From positions 78,071 to 132,861 of the forward strand of contig MGXZ01000013.1 in assembly GCA_001802455.1 (NCBI GenBank): a stretch of DNA of 54,791 bases. Reading direction: 5' to 3'. This stretch comes from Gammaproteobacteria bacterium RIFCSPHIGHO2_12_FULL_39_24 (GTDB taxonomy: Bacteria; Pseudomonadota; Gammaproteobacteria; Coxiellales; Coxiellaceae). The position numbers were made by a program, and so were the translations under genes. The notes below the pieces were generated by a model. That model was not told the DNA's origin and made no database searches. It was given only the letters and a program-made list of their open reading frames with translations. The stretch's first letter is position 1. Every line of letters begins with the position of its first letter. Below are positions 17,901 through 26,606 of the stretch, one piece after another.

Positions 17901-18233
17901 CAATGGATTTTATCTTCAGATCATCAGGATTCTCATTTTGAATGGACGCTCACACAACAAACTGAAAAAGGTTGCGAATCGATTGTCATTGATCGCAGTT
18001 TTATTGATAAAGAAAATACGCGATGGATTATTGATTATAAAACCGCAATACCAACAGAAAATGAATCATTAGAAGATTTTTTAAAAAGACAACGCGAAAC
18101 CTATCAAGACAAAATGCAATGTTATGCAAATTTACTTGCTACAACGGAAAATCGTCCAATAAAAATTGGACTGTATTTTCCATTGTGTTCAGCGTGGACG
18201 GAATGGCATCACAAATTATACGATGTAGTTTAA
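14937..18233 (+). CDS. AddA/RecB-like UvrD-family helicase-nuclease
   Basis: The 1098-residue protein has all superfamily 1A helicase motifs in order: Walker A APAGSGKT (25-32), FTRKAVAEM (Ia), LIDEFQDTS (II), GDPMQSIYRFR (III), LTMNFRS (IV), ILTIHKSKGLEFD (V) and RLLYVAATRAKK (VI). A C-terminal RecB-type nuclease follows, with WIIDYKTA and YQDKMQCYANLL. It should unwind and degrade DNA ends to feed RecA-dependent repair together with the overlapping AddB-like subunit. The 3' end overlaps the convergent outer-membrane protein gene by 18 bp. Confidence 0.9.
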   Translation: MTITIQDLRVRQQALDPTQSFIVQAPAGSGKTELLTQRYLVLLSRAQKAPEEIVAITFTRKAVAEMRARIVEALTLAQEPEPDKNHYRHHTWSLAQSVLKKDAAHQWQLQKNPNRLRILTIDALSAFLCRQTPLLSEFGATPTLCDNPHFLYEIATQRLLTEVIGEKKWYPHLEQLLLHLDNDAEKLEKLLIHLLDHRDQWLSHVMYAYQNHHTLREMLDKSLQRIITEKMILAVNNTPAHLKQTLLLLARHASPACANFVFEKKPLLNQFSSWFALANLLLTKEGEWRKSVDARIGFPPKDPNKSLMQATLTELESHNAFKEALRDIQLSPPAFYTDTQWETITALTQLLPLLTAQLSIVFQEKSQIDFIELNLRALKALGNDESPTDLALYLDFQIQHLLIDEFQDTSIVHLHLLEKIMAGWQPNDGRTLFLVGDPMQSIYRFRNAEVGLFLRAQEQGIGAISLIPLTLTMNFRSQENLVHWFNATFRTIFPTTSDISTGCVPYTAAIAAKPAIDNNDVQFYPIVNNGEGSESEKIAETMQFIKERNPHDTIALLIQSRAQFIPIAQALQQRHLSFQAIDIEPLAQRLEIQDLLSLTRALLHRADRIAWLAILRAPFCGLKLADLEIISNHAENKTIWEVILFTNSGSELSQDALSRINRIRYFLSLAFEKQSQLSLTEWIEGVWISLGGPACLSHENEIDYARSYFNLLSALEKNTAQFSIETLMKQCEKLFANTKTNTNNPIQILTIHKSKGLEFDHVFLPGLHRQPPVKSEKLLRWLERVNALGGDDLLLAPIKSITHQSDPIYDYLKWIENKKQDYEMTRLLYVAATRAKKSLHLFAIVSHDEKLIFNSPKKSSFLEKLWPVYEPISSRWLSHQSTINTENTIEKNKTENILSRLWVDSRPIEFEPTTAEFLYIDINLHPQQAKIIGTIIHEILQSISINTDFSISKWKSRLFSLGILPHEMETCVKSIKFAISNMRSDTRAQWILSSDHQDSHFEWTLTQQTEKGCESIVIDRSFIDKENTRWIIDYKTAIPTENESLEDFLKRQRETYQDKMQCYANLLATTENRPIKIGLYFPLCSAWTEWHHKLYDVV

Positions 18234-18944
18234 TCCAACAAACCCATTCACTTCACCACTGGAATTCACGCTTTGCGTATCTGCGATATAAATTCCACTC
18301 ATGCGTATCCCTAAATTTTTCGTCAGTTGAATGAGAAAATCTAATCCGCCCACAGGATCTACTTTTGTGTCATCTTCTGTTGTGTAGACAGATGTACCCG
18401 TTACTGTTGATGTTGTGTAGAACTGATCAACCACTGCACCCACTTTTGCCATCACTTGAAACTGATCATCCGGATTAAAAGTATAACCCACCGCTGCTAA
18501 CATGCCGTTCATTTTACTCGAAACAGTTAAACCAATTGGAGTAACACCGGATGTTGTACTGGATTTGCTTTCTTTTAAATATTGCAAATAAGCCATTTGC
18601 ATATCGATGTGATGACTGAGTTGTTTTCCAAAACCCAATTGAAATCCCCAAAAACTAGATGGAAAAGTTTTATCGGGAATGTATGTATATAAAGTTCCTG
18701 CGCCATTAAATAATGATTTTGATGATGAACTTAAAAAACGATCTGCATATAAGACACCGCCAAAAAAATAAACCGCTTCGCCATCGCGAGAATAATCGGA
18801 TTCATCGCGCACTTTTAAATTGGGTTGCATTGTGGGGTAGCCACTCAAATCTTCTTTTGAATAATCAAAACTACCGGCGAGTGCTGTTATTGCTAAACAA
18901 GTTGACAACAAAACGATTAATAAACTTTGAATAATTCGACACAC
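18216..18944 (-). CDS. Outer-membrane beta-barrel protein
   Basis: A signal peptide (MCRIIQSLLIVLLSTCLAITALA) precedes about 218 residues with alternating hydrophobic/polar strands, many Tyr, Gly, Ser and Thr, and glycine-aromatic motifs such as FWGFQLGFGKQL and LAAVGYTFNPDDQFQVM. It ends in NGFVGLNYIV, an even spacing of hydrophobic residues suited to a last barrel strand, though the final residue is Val rather than Phe. This looks like an eight-stranded OmpA/opacity-type porin-like protein. It may be an adhesin or surface antigen. A MITE-like element lies just upstream in its promoter region. Confidence 0.7.
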   Translation of the reverse strand: MCRIIQSLLIVLLSTCLAITALAGSFDYSKEDLSGYPTMQPNLKVRDESDYSRDGEAVYFFGGVLYADRFLSSSSKSLFNGAGTLYTYIPDKTFPSSFWGFQLGFGKQLSHHIDMQMAYLQYLKESKSSTTSGVTPIGLTVSSKMNGMLAAVGYTFNPDDQFQVMAKVGAVVDQFYTTSTVTGTSVYTTEDDTKVDPVGGLDFLIQLTKNLGIRMSGIYIADTQSVNSSGEVNGFVGLNYIV

Positions 18945-18972
18945 AATTCATCTCCTTGTGAATTCTGAAAGA

Positions 18973-19167
18973 CAGGAGTTTCGCACTTTGAAAAATCTGT
19001 CATTCGCTCGTTGGATGCTATGATGCAGGTATTACTCGAAAAGACGCCGTCAATACATCCGTGTAGGCTTGACATTTTCATCCCTGAAAATGACACTTTT
19101 CTCGAAACACCTCCATCACAGCATCACTCGCTGCTTCAGAATATTTTTTTAAAGTGCGAAACTCCTG
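18973..19167. mobile_element. 195-bp palindromic MITE-like element
   Basis: CAGGAGTTTCGCACTTT at 18973 is repeated inverted as AAAGTGCGAAACTCCTG ending at 19167. The pentamer AAAGA flanks both sides (18968-18972 and 19168-19172), which looks like a 5-bp target duplication. Inside is a smaller hairpin (CATTTTCA, TCCC, TGAAAATG). It has no coding capacity and is unrelated to the 143-bp MITE. It occupies most of the gap between the divergent outer-membrane protein and 5'-nucleotidase genes and may carry or alter their promoters. Confidence 0.75.
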
Positions 19168-19232
19168 AAAGAGCCAGCATTATATGCTATTTTTTTCTGA
19201 TTCGCATCTGCATCTCCGAGTGATATATTACT

Positions 19233-19249
19233 GATAACGGATAACGGAT
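19233..19249. repeat. GATAACG heptamer array before the 5'-nucleotidase gene
   Basis: Just over two copies of GATAACG end 10 bp before the ATG at 19259. This is the minus-strand version of the GTTATCN heptamer that recurs at other gene junctions in the window. No other ribosome-binding site is obvious, and GGAT in the array may serve that role. Confidence 0.6.
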
Positions 19250-19258
19250 CACTCACCC

Positions 19259-20137
19259 ATGCCAACCGACATCTCCCACAAACTCGTCATCGCCATCTCA
19301 TCTCGCGCTTTATTTGATCTAGATGAGAGCAATACCATTTATGAAAAAGAAGGTGTTGAGCAATACGCCGAATATCAAATCGAACATGAAAACGATATTT
19401 TAAAACCCGGCGTCGCTTTTTCGCTCGTTCAAAAATTATTGCGCTTAAATGCACACGGTGATTTTGTTGAAATTATTTTATTGTCTCGTAATAGTGCTGA
19501 CACAGGACTTCGCATTTTTAATAGCATTGCACACTACCAATTAAATGTGACGCGCGCTGCTTTCACGAGTGGTGAAAGTCCGTATCAATATGTTCAAGCA
19601 TTTGGATCGCACTTATTCTTATCGGCAAATGCAGAAGATGTCAAAAATGCTTTACATGCAGGTTATGCTGCTGCAACGATCCTGCCATCCGCTATTCAAG
19701 AAACAGAATCCCATGAGCTACGCATTGCATTTGATGGTGATGCCGTTTTATTTTCTAATGATTCTGAAAAAATATTTCAACGCGATGGCATTGATGCATT
19801 CACCCAACATGAAGTCGATGATGCAAAAAATCCCTTACCCGGCGGACCCTTTAAAGGTTTTTTAAAAGCGTTACAACATTTGCAAAAACAATTTCCCGAA
19901 AAAACATGTCCCGTGCGAACCGCATTGGTCACAGCACGTCAAGCGCCCACGCACGAACGCGTGATTCGCACATTACGTGAATGGAATATTCGCATTGATG
20001 AAGCCTTGTTTTTAGGGGGATTATCGAAAGGTGTTTTTTTAAAGGCATTTCAAGCAGATATTTTTTTTGATGATCAGCCGGTACATTGCGATTCGGCTTC
20101 ACAACATGTTACGACAGCGCATGTACCGAATAATTAA
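19259..20137 (+). CDS. Cytosolic 5'-nucleotidase (cN-I-like family)
   Basis: The family dephosphorylates nucleoside 5'-monophosphates in the cytosol. Recognisable segments are LVIAISSRALFDLDES near the N-terminus (the DxD nucleophile region, residues about 9-24), LLSRNSADTGLRIFNSI (about 74-90), the second copy-like LRIAFDGDAVLFSNDSE (about 153-169), ALVTARQAP (about 222-230) and ADIFFDDQPVHCD near the end. At 292 residues it matches the bacterial members. It is transcribed alone, divergent from the outer-membrane protein gene. A 14-bp palindrome (20143-20156) follows the stop and may mark the transcript end. Confidence 0.85.
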   Translation: MPTDISHKLVIAISSRALFDLDESNTIYEKEGVEQYAEYQIEHENDILKPGVAFSLVQKLLRLNAHGDFVEIILLSRNSADTGLRIFNSIAHYQLNVTRAAFTSGESPYQYVQAFGSHLFLSANAEDVKNALHAGYAAATILPSAIQETESHELRIAFDGDAVLFSNDSEKIFQRDGIDAFTQHEVDDAKNPLPGGPFKGFLKALQHLQKQFPEKTCPVRTALVTARQAPTHERVIRTLREWNIRIDEALFLGGLSKGVFLKAFQADIFFDDQPVHCDSASQHVTTAHVPNN

Positions 20138-20174
20138 AAAACTGTTTACGTAAACAAGAGTCGCAGATGATATT

Positions 20175-20924
20175 TTACGGAATAGAGTGATAGTCAACAT
20201 TATTCGCTAACCCTGTTTGCGCAGCACTGCTCGATTGTTGACGACGACCAAATAAAGTGGCCATGCGTTCTCTGACAGTTTTATTTCTAGTGAGCAGAGA
20301 AACACCATAAATACTCATCACTGACAGCATCATGACTGCCGCGATAAACGCTACTGCAATCCATGCGCTGCTGTCTTTTTGACAACGAAGACCATAAAAG
20401 CCATAACCAAAATCGCGGGAATCGAATTCTGTGTAGGGATTTTCAGCTGATCCATGAAAAAGGGCATTAGCCAAAATGGTTGCGCAATGCTTTATAAAAC
20501 TGGGTGCGCATAGTTTAAGCAGCGATGCAACTGATAAAATCGGAGGGTACCCCTCTGGACTCACTGGAAAATTGGGCGGCCAACTCGCACTAGAATTCAT
20601 CGTTACTAGCTGTTGACAAGAAATACTATCGTAGATCTGCGCATTTTGTTTTGATAGTTCACTCGTTTTTTCTGCGACCAGTATCAATGAACCCGCGTTA
20701 TTTTTTAATGTCCATACGATAAAATAAACCAGTCCGCTGATTGCAGCCACGGCAGAAAGTGACAACACTACAGGAAATCCGTTGGTTGTTGTTATTCTGC
20801 TTGTTATTGATCTGCTGTTATTTTCATTATCTCTATCAAAAACAGCAGCAACGGTTTCTGTTGAGCCTGTTGGAGAATTTATTTTATCATCATTGACATT
20901 ATTATGGGAATGGGGGCTTTTCAT
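20175..20924 (-). CDS. Hypothetical membrane protein with two transmembrane segments
   Basis: I recognise no family. An N-terminal polar, Asn/Ser-rich region of about 48 residues precedes a hydrophobic segment (about 51-72). A region of about 110 residues with five cysteines follows, then a second hydrophobic segment (about 186-208) and a basic tail. The N- and C-termini would face the same side, with the cysteine-bearing domain outside. The pattern resembles hypothetical membrane proteins of intracellular bacteria, but nothing identifies a function. Confidence 0.55.
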   Translation of the reverse strand: MKSPHSHNNVNDDKINSPTGSTETVAAVFDRDNENNSRSITSRITTTNGFPVVLSLSAVAAISGLVYFIVWTLKNNAGSLILVAEKTSELSKQNAQIYDSISCQQLVTMNSSASWPPNFPVSPEGYPPILSVASLLKLCAPSFIKHCATILANALFHGSAENPYTEFDSRDFGYGFYGLRCQKDSSAWIAVAFIAAVMMLSVMSIYGVSLLTRNKTVRERMATLFGRRQQSSSAAQTGLANNVDYHSIP

Positions 20925-21009
20925 ATGTCATCTACCCTATTTCGATTAATCAAATTTAAGTAGGCGAAATTTTACCCCTGCCCCCCAACCTCGTCAATGC
21001 GCAATCAAT

Positions 21010-21152
21010 AGACCTCTTGCATAACCTCGATTAATGGACAATCTCTTCGAAAAAATTTTCTCAAAATACTCATGTACTAACGTGTACACTCCGCTTTTTC
21101 GAAAATTTTTTCTGTGACCTCGTCACATTACTCAAGGTTATGCAAGAGGTCT
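21010..21152. mobile_element. 143-bp MITE, copy 3 (AAT target duplication)
   Basis: This complete copy matches the one at 3571 almost base for base. It has the same terminal inverted repeats (AGACCTCTTGCATAACCT and complement) and is flanked by AAT at 21007-21009 and 21153-21155. Such high identity means recent movement. It fills much of the gap between two unrelated genes; the rest of 20925-21234 shows only a possible promoter for the gene at 21235. Confidence 0.9.
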
Positions 21153-21234
21153 AATTTTGTAATTTTATTTGTGGTGATTTTTTTGATTGAAATATGGTAT
21201 TGTTCGACGAGCAAAGGAATAGGAAGATAGGGTC

Positions 21235-22341
21235 ATGCGATCACCATTATTTTTTGTTCATTTAGATCAAATCACTTTGCAGGAAAAACTAGCGCGGTGT
21301 TATACGTTAACAGAGAAAATGTGGGTTTTGTTGGTTGCGACTGAGGCACGAGAAACTGATGTGTTGGGTGTGGACTTGTATCAATGTATCGATCATTACT
21401 TCAAGCTAAAATTTACTGGACAAAATCGAAAATTTTCATTGCATAATGAACAAAAAAAGACGATGCTATTATTGTACATGCCGATACTCACTCTATTTCA
21501 TATCGATCAAGAAAAAATAAAAGAATTAATTACAGAAACAGTAAAAAATTTTACAAGGTTTGAAATGTTTGGCTCGCCGCAAGATCGTGAAACGCCAACA
21601 AAAGATTGCATTCAGGGGTGGTTACGTTTGTTTATTTCTTCTGATGATCAAAATCAGGGATTTATAGTTGAAAATATAGAAAAAGACGTCAGAGAGATAC
21701 TCAGTTTTTTGTTGAAAAATGAATCGGATCATTCCCACACTACCAATGTTATCAAGATTCATAAAAATAAGAAAAAAATATTATTGACCGATTTGCTTTC
21801 TTTTATTAAAAATGGGTACCCTGAGCGTGTTGCAAGGGTACCTATAACAAATATTTCTTCCTATCCTGACGATTATTATAGACACAAAATTAATGAATTT
21901 TTTTCTTCCCGGGTACCGCTTTACACGTTCAGTGCGCGTTCGTCAAATCCACATATGGCTGCGTTTCTTTATCAGCTTGATGTTGGACATTACGAAGTAA
22001 TCAGTTGGTTATTATGTATCCAGGATAAAAAAAAATATGTTGATGATGAAAATAATTTAGATAATGCTGTTTTGCACGTTATAAAATTCGTTAAAAATAG
22101 TCAAAATGTGAAGTATACGTTACCCTACTTTCTTTACGTTTTACCGGAATTATTCTCCTCTTTATGCGATCCTGTACAGCGCACTACATTCGAGTTATGT
22201 GTTGAATCCTTATCTAACCAAGACATGATGATTCGTTTTGCCGCATTAACTGCATTGACTACCTTAATGTCAGTTGTTCCAAAAAAATGGTTAGAAATTT
22301 TGTTCAAGATAAAAGAACCATTACTCAACAAAAAACCATGA
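21235..22341 (+). CDS. Hypothetical helical protein, 368 aa, ending at an in-frame TGA
   Basis: I recognise no family. The protein is soluble, rich in Lys, Ile and Asn and predicted almost wholly helical, with HEAT-like stretches near the end (RFAALTALTTLMSVVPKKW). AGGAAGATAGGG just before the ATG gives a fair ribosome-binding site. After the TGA at 22339 the same frame stays open for another 37 codons (PEELMAKQFVELYQKVI and on) to a TGA at 22453, and this extension looks like normal helix. A former TGG may have become TGA, so the last part of the protein may be lost. Confidence 0.55.
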   Translation: MRSPLFFVHLDQITLQEKLARCYTLTEKMWVLLVATEARETDVLGVDLYQCIDHYFKLKFTGQNRKFSLHNEQKKTMLLLYMPILTLFHIDQEKIKELITETVKNFTRFEMFGSPQDRETPTKDCIQGWLRLFISSDDQNQGFIVENIEKDVREILSFLLKNESDHSHTTNVIKIHKNKKKILLTDLLSFIKNGYPERVARVPITNISSYPDDYYRHKINEFFSSRVPLYTFSARSSNPHMAAFLYQLDVGHYEVISWLLCIQDKKKYVDDENNLDNAVLHVIKFVKNSQNVKYTLPYFLYVLPELFSSLCDPVQRTTFELCVESLSNQDMMIRFAALTALTTLMSVVPKKWLEILFKIKEPLLNKKP

Positions 22342-22484
22342 CCAGAAGAATTAATGGCAAAACAATTTGTTGAGTTATATCAAAAAGTGATTGCATGTGA
22401 TGTTGTTGCGCAACAGAAAGAACAAAACAAGAGTCATGTGTCTTTGACAATGTGATTTTGCCTTCACTCACACTTCCATCCCCA

Positions 22485-23825
22485 CTATTTAGTCTTAAAA
22501 CAAACAGAAACAGTATTGGCCAACTCTTCTGCAATCGATTCCGCCTGCGATAACGCATCACATTCTACCATCACACGCACGCATGATTCGGTTCCCGATG
22601 CGCGCAATAACACTCTTCCTGTTCCATTTAATTTTTTTTCAGCATCGCGTACGGCATTTGTAATTTTTGGCATTTCAGAAAAACGATTGGGATCTTTTAC
22701 TTTCACGTTTAATAATATCTGCGGGCGCTTTTTCATGACTCGTTTTAATGTATGTAATGATTTTTGCGTATGTTGCATAATGCGTAACACTTGCAATGCT
22801 GTTAGTACACCATCACCCGTTGTCGCATACTCTAAATTCACAATATGGCCTGATCCTTCACCGCCGAGTTGCCAATGATTGTTGAGTAATTTTTCTAATA
22901 CATAACGATCACCCACTGCGGCGCGTTCAAATTGAATGCCACATGATTGTAATTTTTTTTCTAGTCCTACATTACTCATCAACGTACCGACAATGGCTTT
23001 GTATTTTTTGGTTTCGTCTAGCGCTAAAATACATAAAATTTCATCTCCATCGACTACTTCGCCGCGCTCATCGATCATTATTAATCGATCACCATCACCA
23101 TCAAATGCAATACCGCAATCCGCTTTTTCCGTTATCACTCGCGCTTGCAAACTGCTGACATCCGTTGCACCGCAATGATCATTGATATTGGTGCCATTAG
23201 GATGGGCATGAATTGCAATAACATTCGCACCCAATTCAGAAAATATTGTGGGTGCGCAATTAAACGTGGCGCCGTTTGCACAATCTAAAATTAATTTTTT
23301 ATTTTTTAAATTTAAATCTTGAAATAATTGCAGGCAGTGTGAAATATATTGTGCTGATGCGTCTGCAATATTTTCAGAGACACCTGTTTTCACGTCTTTA
23401 GAATTGATTTGACACGCTGTGATTTTTTTTTCAATTTGAATTTCAGATTCATCTGATAATTTAAATCCATCGCGCCCTATGATTTTAACCCCATTATCTT
23501 CATAAAGATTATGTGATGCACTAATCACAATACCCGCAGCAGCATTTAATTTTTGCGTTAAAAAAGCAATCGCGGGGGTGGATAGCACACCCAACAAATA
23601 AACATCCACACCCACTGAAATTAATCCTGCTTGCAAAGCAGATTGCAATAATTCTCCTGATTCGCGCGTATCGCGGCCAATTAAAATAGTGGATTTTTTT
23701 TGAGAATCTGATTTGATAATAGAACCAATGGCAAAACCCAATTTGATCATGGTCTCAACATTAATAATCGATCCACCAACTCGTCCTCGCACCCCATCCG
23801 TGCCAAAATATTTTTTTTGTGTCAT
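22485..23825 (-). CDS. glmM: Phosphoglucosamine mutase
   Basis: GlmM interconverts glucosamine-6-phosphate and glucosamine-1-phosphate for UDP-GlcNAc, and hence peptidoglycan and LPS. The 446-residue protein begins KKYFGTDGVRG and has the phosphoserine loop ISASHNLYEDNG (near 100), the metal loop DGDGDR (near 240), the substrate loop EGSGH (near 325) and RASGTE near 410. Its ATG overlaps the folP stop by 4 bp. The order rlmE-ftsH-folP-glmM is the classical gammaproteobacterial arrangement. Confidence 0.97.
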   Translation of the reverse strand: MTQKKYFGTDGVRGRVGGSIINVETMIKLGFAIGSIIKSDSQKKSTILIGRDTRESGELLQSALQAGLISVGVDVYLLGVLSTPAIAFLTQKLNAAAGIVISASHNLYEDNGVKIIGRDGFKLSDESEIQIEKKITACQINSKDVKTGVSENIADASAQYISHCLQLFQDLNLKNKKLILDCANGATFNCAPTIFSELGANVIAIHAHPNGTNINDHCGATDVSSLQARVITEKADCGIAFDGDGDRLIMIDERGEVVDGDEILCILALDETKKYKAIVGTLMSNVGLEKKLQSCGIQFERAAVGDRYVLEKLLNNHWQLGGEGSGHIVNLEYATTGDGVLTALQVLRIMQHTQKSLHTLKRVMKKRPQILLNVKVKDPNRFSEMPKITNAVRDAEKKLNGTGRVLLRASGTESCVRVMVECDALSQAESIAEELANTVSVCFKTK

Positions 23826-24667
23826 GCTATTTCCTTTTCTTTTATCCGTGCTACCACTCGCATCGCATCCACTGTTTCTTTTACATCATGTACGCGAATA
23901 ATAGAAGCACCTTGTAGTGCGGCAATCACAGCCGCAGCAATACTCGCATACAAACGGTCTTCTATTTTTGTTTGTATCTCAGCAAACATAATTTTTCGCG
24001 ACAAACCGACTAACACCGGAAATCCCAAATCAATTATTTCTTTTAGATTGGCGAGCAAATAAAAATTTTCGTCAGCGGTTTTTCCAAAGTGACCGCCACC
24101 AAAGCCGGGATCGATAATAATATTTTCTTTTTTTATCCCAGCCGATAAACAACGCGAAATATGATTTTGCAACTCATGTATAATTTGTGTTAAGCCATTC
24201 ACAGGTAAAGTGTTATCTTGTTTTCGCGGAACATGAAAATAATGCATCAAACAAACTGGCACAGCTAGTTTTACCGCTGTTTTTAAGGCATTTTCTTCAG
24301 TTAATGCATGCTGATCATTAATCATGTGCGCACCCGACGCAATCGCTTCACGCATCACATCAGCACGATATGTATCAACCGAAATAGTAATATTTATTTT
24401 TTTTGACAACAATTCGATAAACGGAATCACCAAATCCAATTCTTGTTGTAGCGAAGGTGTGTCTGTTTCAAGATTCACAAATGGATTAGTTGCAATGGCG
24501 CCAACATCAATTATTCCAGCACCATCGCAAACCATTTGTTCTGCTTTTTTTAATGCATCGGAATAATGAGGTAATGCTTGATAAAAAGAGTGAGCGGAAA
24601 GATTAATCACGCCCATCACAGTGGGAGTGGGAGTGGGAGTGGGAGTGGGAATTAAAATCATATACAA
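23822..24667 (-). CDS. folP: Divergent dihydropteroate synthase
   Basis: By position and fold this is FolP, which condenses p-aminobenzoate with the pterin diphosphate. It keeps MGVINLS, SVDTYRADV, DPGFG, GLSRK and IRVHDV. Other core motifs are altered: the usual TPDSF is SAHSF, the GGESTRPG loop is GAIATNPF, the NDVSG motif is NDQHA, and MHMQG is MHYFH. Loss of these residues raises doubt about normal activity. The N-terminus is built from five GTGGGA hexamers (24621-24650), encoding PTPTPTPTPT, so the true start may be this ATG or the one at MGVINL. It is coupled by overlap to glmM. Confidence 0.85.
   Translation of the reverse strand: MYMILIPTPTPTPTPTVMGVINLSAHSFYQALPHYSDALKKAEQMVCDGAGIIDVGAIATNPFVNLETDTPSLQQELDLVIPFIELLSKKINITISVDTYRADVMREAIASGAHMINDQHALTEENALKTAVKLAVPVCLMHYFHVPRKQDNTLPVNGLTQIIHELQNHISRCLSAGIKKENIIIDPGFGGGHFGKTADENFYLLANLKEIIDLGFPVLVGLSRKIMFAEIQTKIEDRLYASIAAAVIAALQGASIIRVHDVKETVDAMRVVARIKEKEIA
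24621..24650. repeat. (GTGGGA)5 hexamer array within the folP N-terminus
   Basis: Five perfect GTGGGA units lie at the folP start region and encode alternating Pro-Thr. Changes in copy number keep frame but alter protein length. The same motif occurs at 43638-43662 and in weaker form at 14921-14936. Confidence 0.95.
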
Positions 24668-24674
24668 ACAACGA

Positions 24675-26561
24675 TCACTGATTTTTCTCAGTAGCCACTT
24701 TCCCTGGCGCTGTATTTTGTCGCGCTGTCAGCGCATCATCCCAACCCACAGGTGATGTCGGCGCTTTTCCTTGCATGATTTCTTTAATTTGCGAATCATC
24801 AATCGTTTCATATTTCATTAATGCATCCGCCATTATATGCAATTTATCATTGTGTTCTTTCAATACGGATTTTGCAGTTTCGTAGGCATTATCAATAATT
24901 TTACGCACTTCCATATCAATTTGTTTATTGGTTTCATCGGACACTTCACGACGTTGCGTCATGGAACGTCCCAAAAACACTTCACCTTGCTCTTCACCAT
25001 AAGTAAGCGGGCCCATTGCATCCGACAATCCCCATTTAGTTACCATATTGCGCGCAATTTCAGTTGCGCGTTCAATATCATTTGATGCACCCGTTGTGAC
25101 TGCATCAGCACCAAAAATTAATTCTTCCGCGCAACGACCACCAAACAATGCAGCCAATTGACATTGCAAACGACGTTTTGAATAACTATAACGATCTGCT
25201 TCTGGTAAAAACATCGTAACACCCAATGCTCTGCCACGCGGAATAATCGTCACTTTATAAACAGGATCGTGTTCCGACATATGCAATCCCACAATCGCAT
25301 GACCCGATTCATGAAACGCTGTTAATTTTTTCTCAGCATCACTCATCACCATTGAACGACGTTCTGCGCCCATCATAATTTTATCTTTTGCGCGCTCAAA
25401 ATCGATCATCTCAACATTTTTCTTATTTTCGCGTGCTGCAAATAACGCTGCCTCATTGATGAGATTTGCTAAATCAGCACCTGAAAAACCAGGCGTGCCA
25501 CGTGCAATGAGTACCGGATTGACATTGGGCGACAAAGGTACTTTCTGCATATGCACAGCGAGAATTTGTTCACGACCTTTAATATCAGGCAACGAGACAA
25601 CCACTTGTCGATCAAAACGGCCGGGGCGCAACAATGCAGGATCCAACACATCTGGACGATTGGTTGCTGCCATCACAATAATCCCTTCTTTTCCTTCGAA
25701 TCCATCCATTTCAACCAGCAGTTGATTGAGTGTTTGTTCGCGTTCATCATGACCACCACCTAAACCCGCACCGCGATGACGACCCACCGCATCAATCTCA
25801 TCGATAAAAATAATGCATGGCGCATGTTTCTTTGCTTGATCAAACATATCACGCACACGCGATGCACCCACACCAACAAACATTTCTACAAAATCAGAAC
25901 CGGAGATGGTAAAAAAGGGAACTTTTGCTTCACCTGCAACCGCTTTTGCCAATAATGTTTTACCCGTTCCAGGTTGACCCACTAACAAAACACCGCAAGG
26001 CATTTTTCCACCGAGTTTTTGAAACTTATTCGGATCTTTTAGAAACTCAACCATTTCTTCTAAATCTTGTTTTGCTTCATCCACACCAGCAACATCAGCA
26101 AATGTCACTCGCACCTGATCCATTCCCAGTAAACGCGCTTTACTGCGACCAAATGACATTGGCCCACCTTTGCCACCACCCTGCATTTGGCGCATGAAAA
26201 AAATCCACACCGCAATCAACAACAAGAACGGCGCCCAACTAATAAGAATTTGCGCCAATAAACTGCGCTGTTTTGGTGGTTCGCCACGTACATCCACTTT
26301 TTGTTTCATCAAATCATTCAATAAATTTTGATCAGGCATTGGCATGAAAGTAGTAAAATCCTTACCTTGTTTTGTTTTGCCGGTAATAATGTCGTTTTGA
26401 ATAACCACATTATCAATGTGGCCACTTTTTACCGCTTGTAAAAATTCAGAATAAGTGTATTGAACTACATTAGGCTGTTGAGGACCGAAGTTGCTGAAAA
26501 CAGTGATTAATACGACCGCGATGATTAACCACAAAAATAAATTTTTTAACATGTTATTCAA
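24675..26561 (-). CDS. ftsH: ATP-dependent zinc metalloprotease FtsH
   Basis: FtsH is the membrane-anchored AAA protease that degrades misfolded membrane proteins, LpxC and sigma-32. Two transmembrane segments (about 5-22 and 104-123) bracket a periplasmic domain. The Walker A is GQPGTGKT (195-202), the Walker [12 protein letters not shown] (250-260), the second region of homology [13 protein letters not shown] (308-320) and the zinc site HESGH (417-421; more often HEAGH). At 628 residues it is full length. It lies between rlmE and folP as in E. coli. Confidence 0.97.
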   Translation of the reverse strand: MNNMLKNLFLWLIIAVVLITVFSNFGPQQPNVVQYTYSEFLQAVKSGHIDNVVIQNDIITGKTKQGKDFTTFMPMPDQNLLNDLMKQKVDVRGEPPKQRSLLAQILISWAPFLLLIAVWIFFMRQMQGGGKGGPMSFGRSKARLLGMDQVRVTFADVAGVDEAKQDLEEMVEFLKDPNKFQKLGGKMPCGVLLVGQPGTGKTLLAKAVAGEAKVPFFTISGSDFVEMFVGVGASRVRDMFDQAKKHAPCIIFIDEIDAVGRHRGAGLGGGHDEREQTLNQLLVEMDGFEGKEGIIVMAATNRPDVLDPALLRPGRFDRQVVVSLPDIKGREQILAVHMQKVPLSPNVNPVLIARGTPGFSGADLANLINEAALFAARENKKNVEMIDFERAKDKIMMGAERRSMVMSDAEKKLTAFHESGHAIVGLHMSEHDPVYKVTIIPRGRALGVTMFLPEADRYSYSKRRLQCQLAALFGGRCAEELIFGADAVTTGASNDIERATEIARNMVTKWGLSDAMGPLTYGEEQGEVFLGRSMTQRREVSDETNKQIDMEVRKIIDNAYETAKSVLKEHNDKLHIMADALMKYETIDDSQIKEIMQGKAPTSPVGWDDALTARQNTAPGKVATEKNQ

Positions 26562-26606
26562 AATAAGTTCCTCGTAACATAGTTGTAGTTGTCACTGATA
26601 GCTCAC

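Noticed and set aside
20143-20156. Palindrome TGTTTACGTAAACA as a parS site for the ParB in this window
   Set aside because: The consensus parS is 16 bp with CACGTG at its centre; this is 14 bp with ACGT and lies between two convergent genes, so a terminator or chance palindrome is more likely.
22325-22561. 78-aa minus-strand frame downstream of glmM
   Set aside because: It overlaps the end of glmM in another frame and the 3' end of the opposite gene, with no ribosome-binding site or recognisable sequence.
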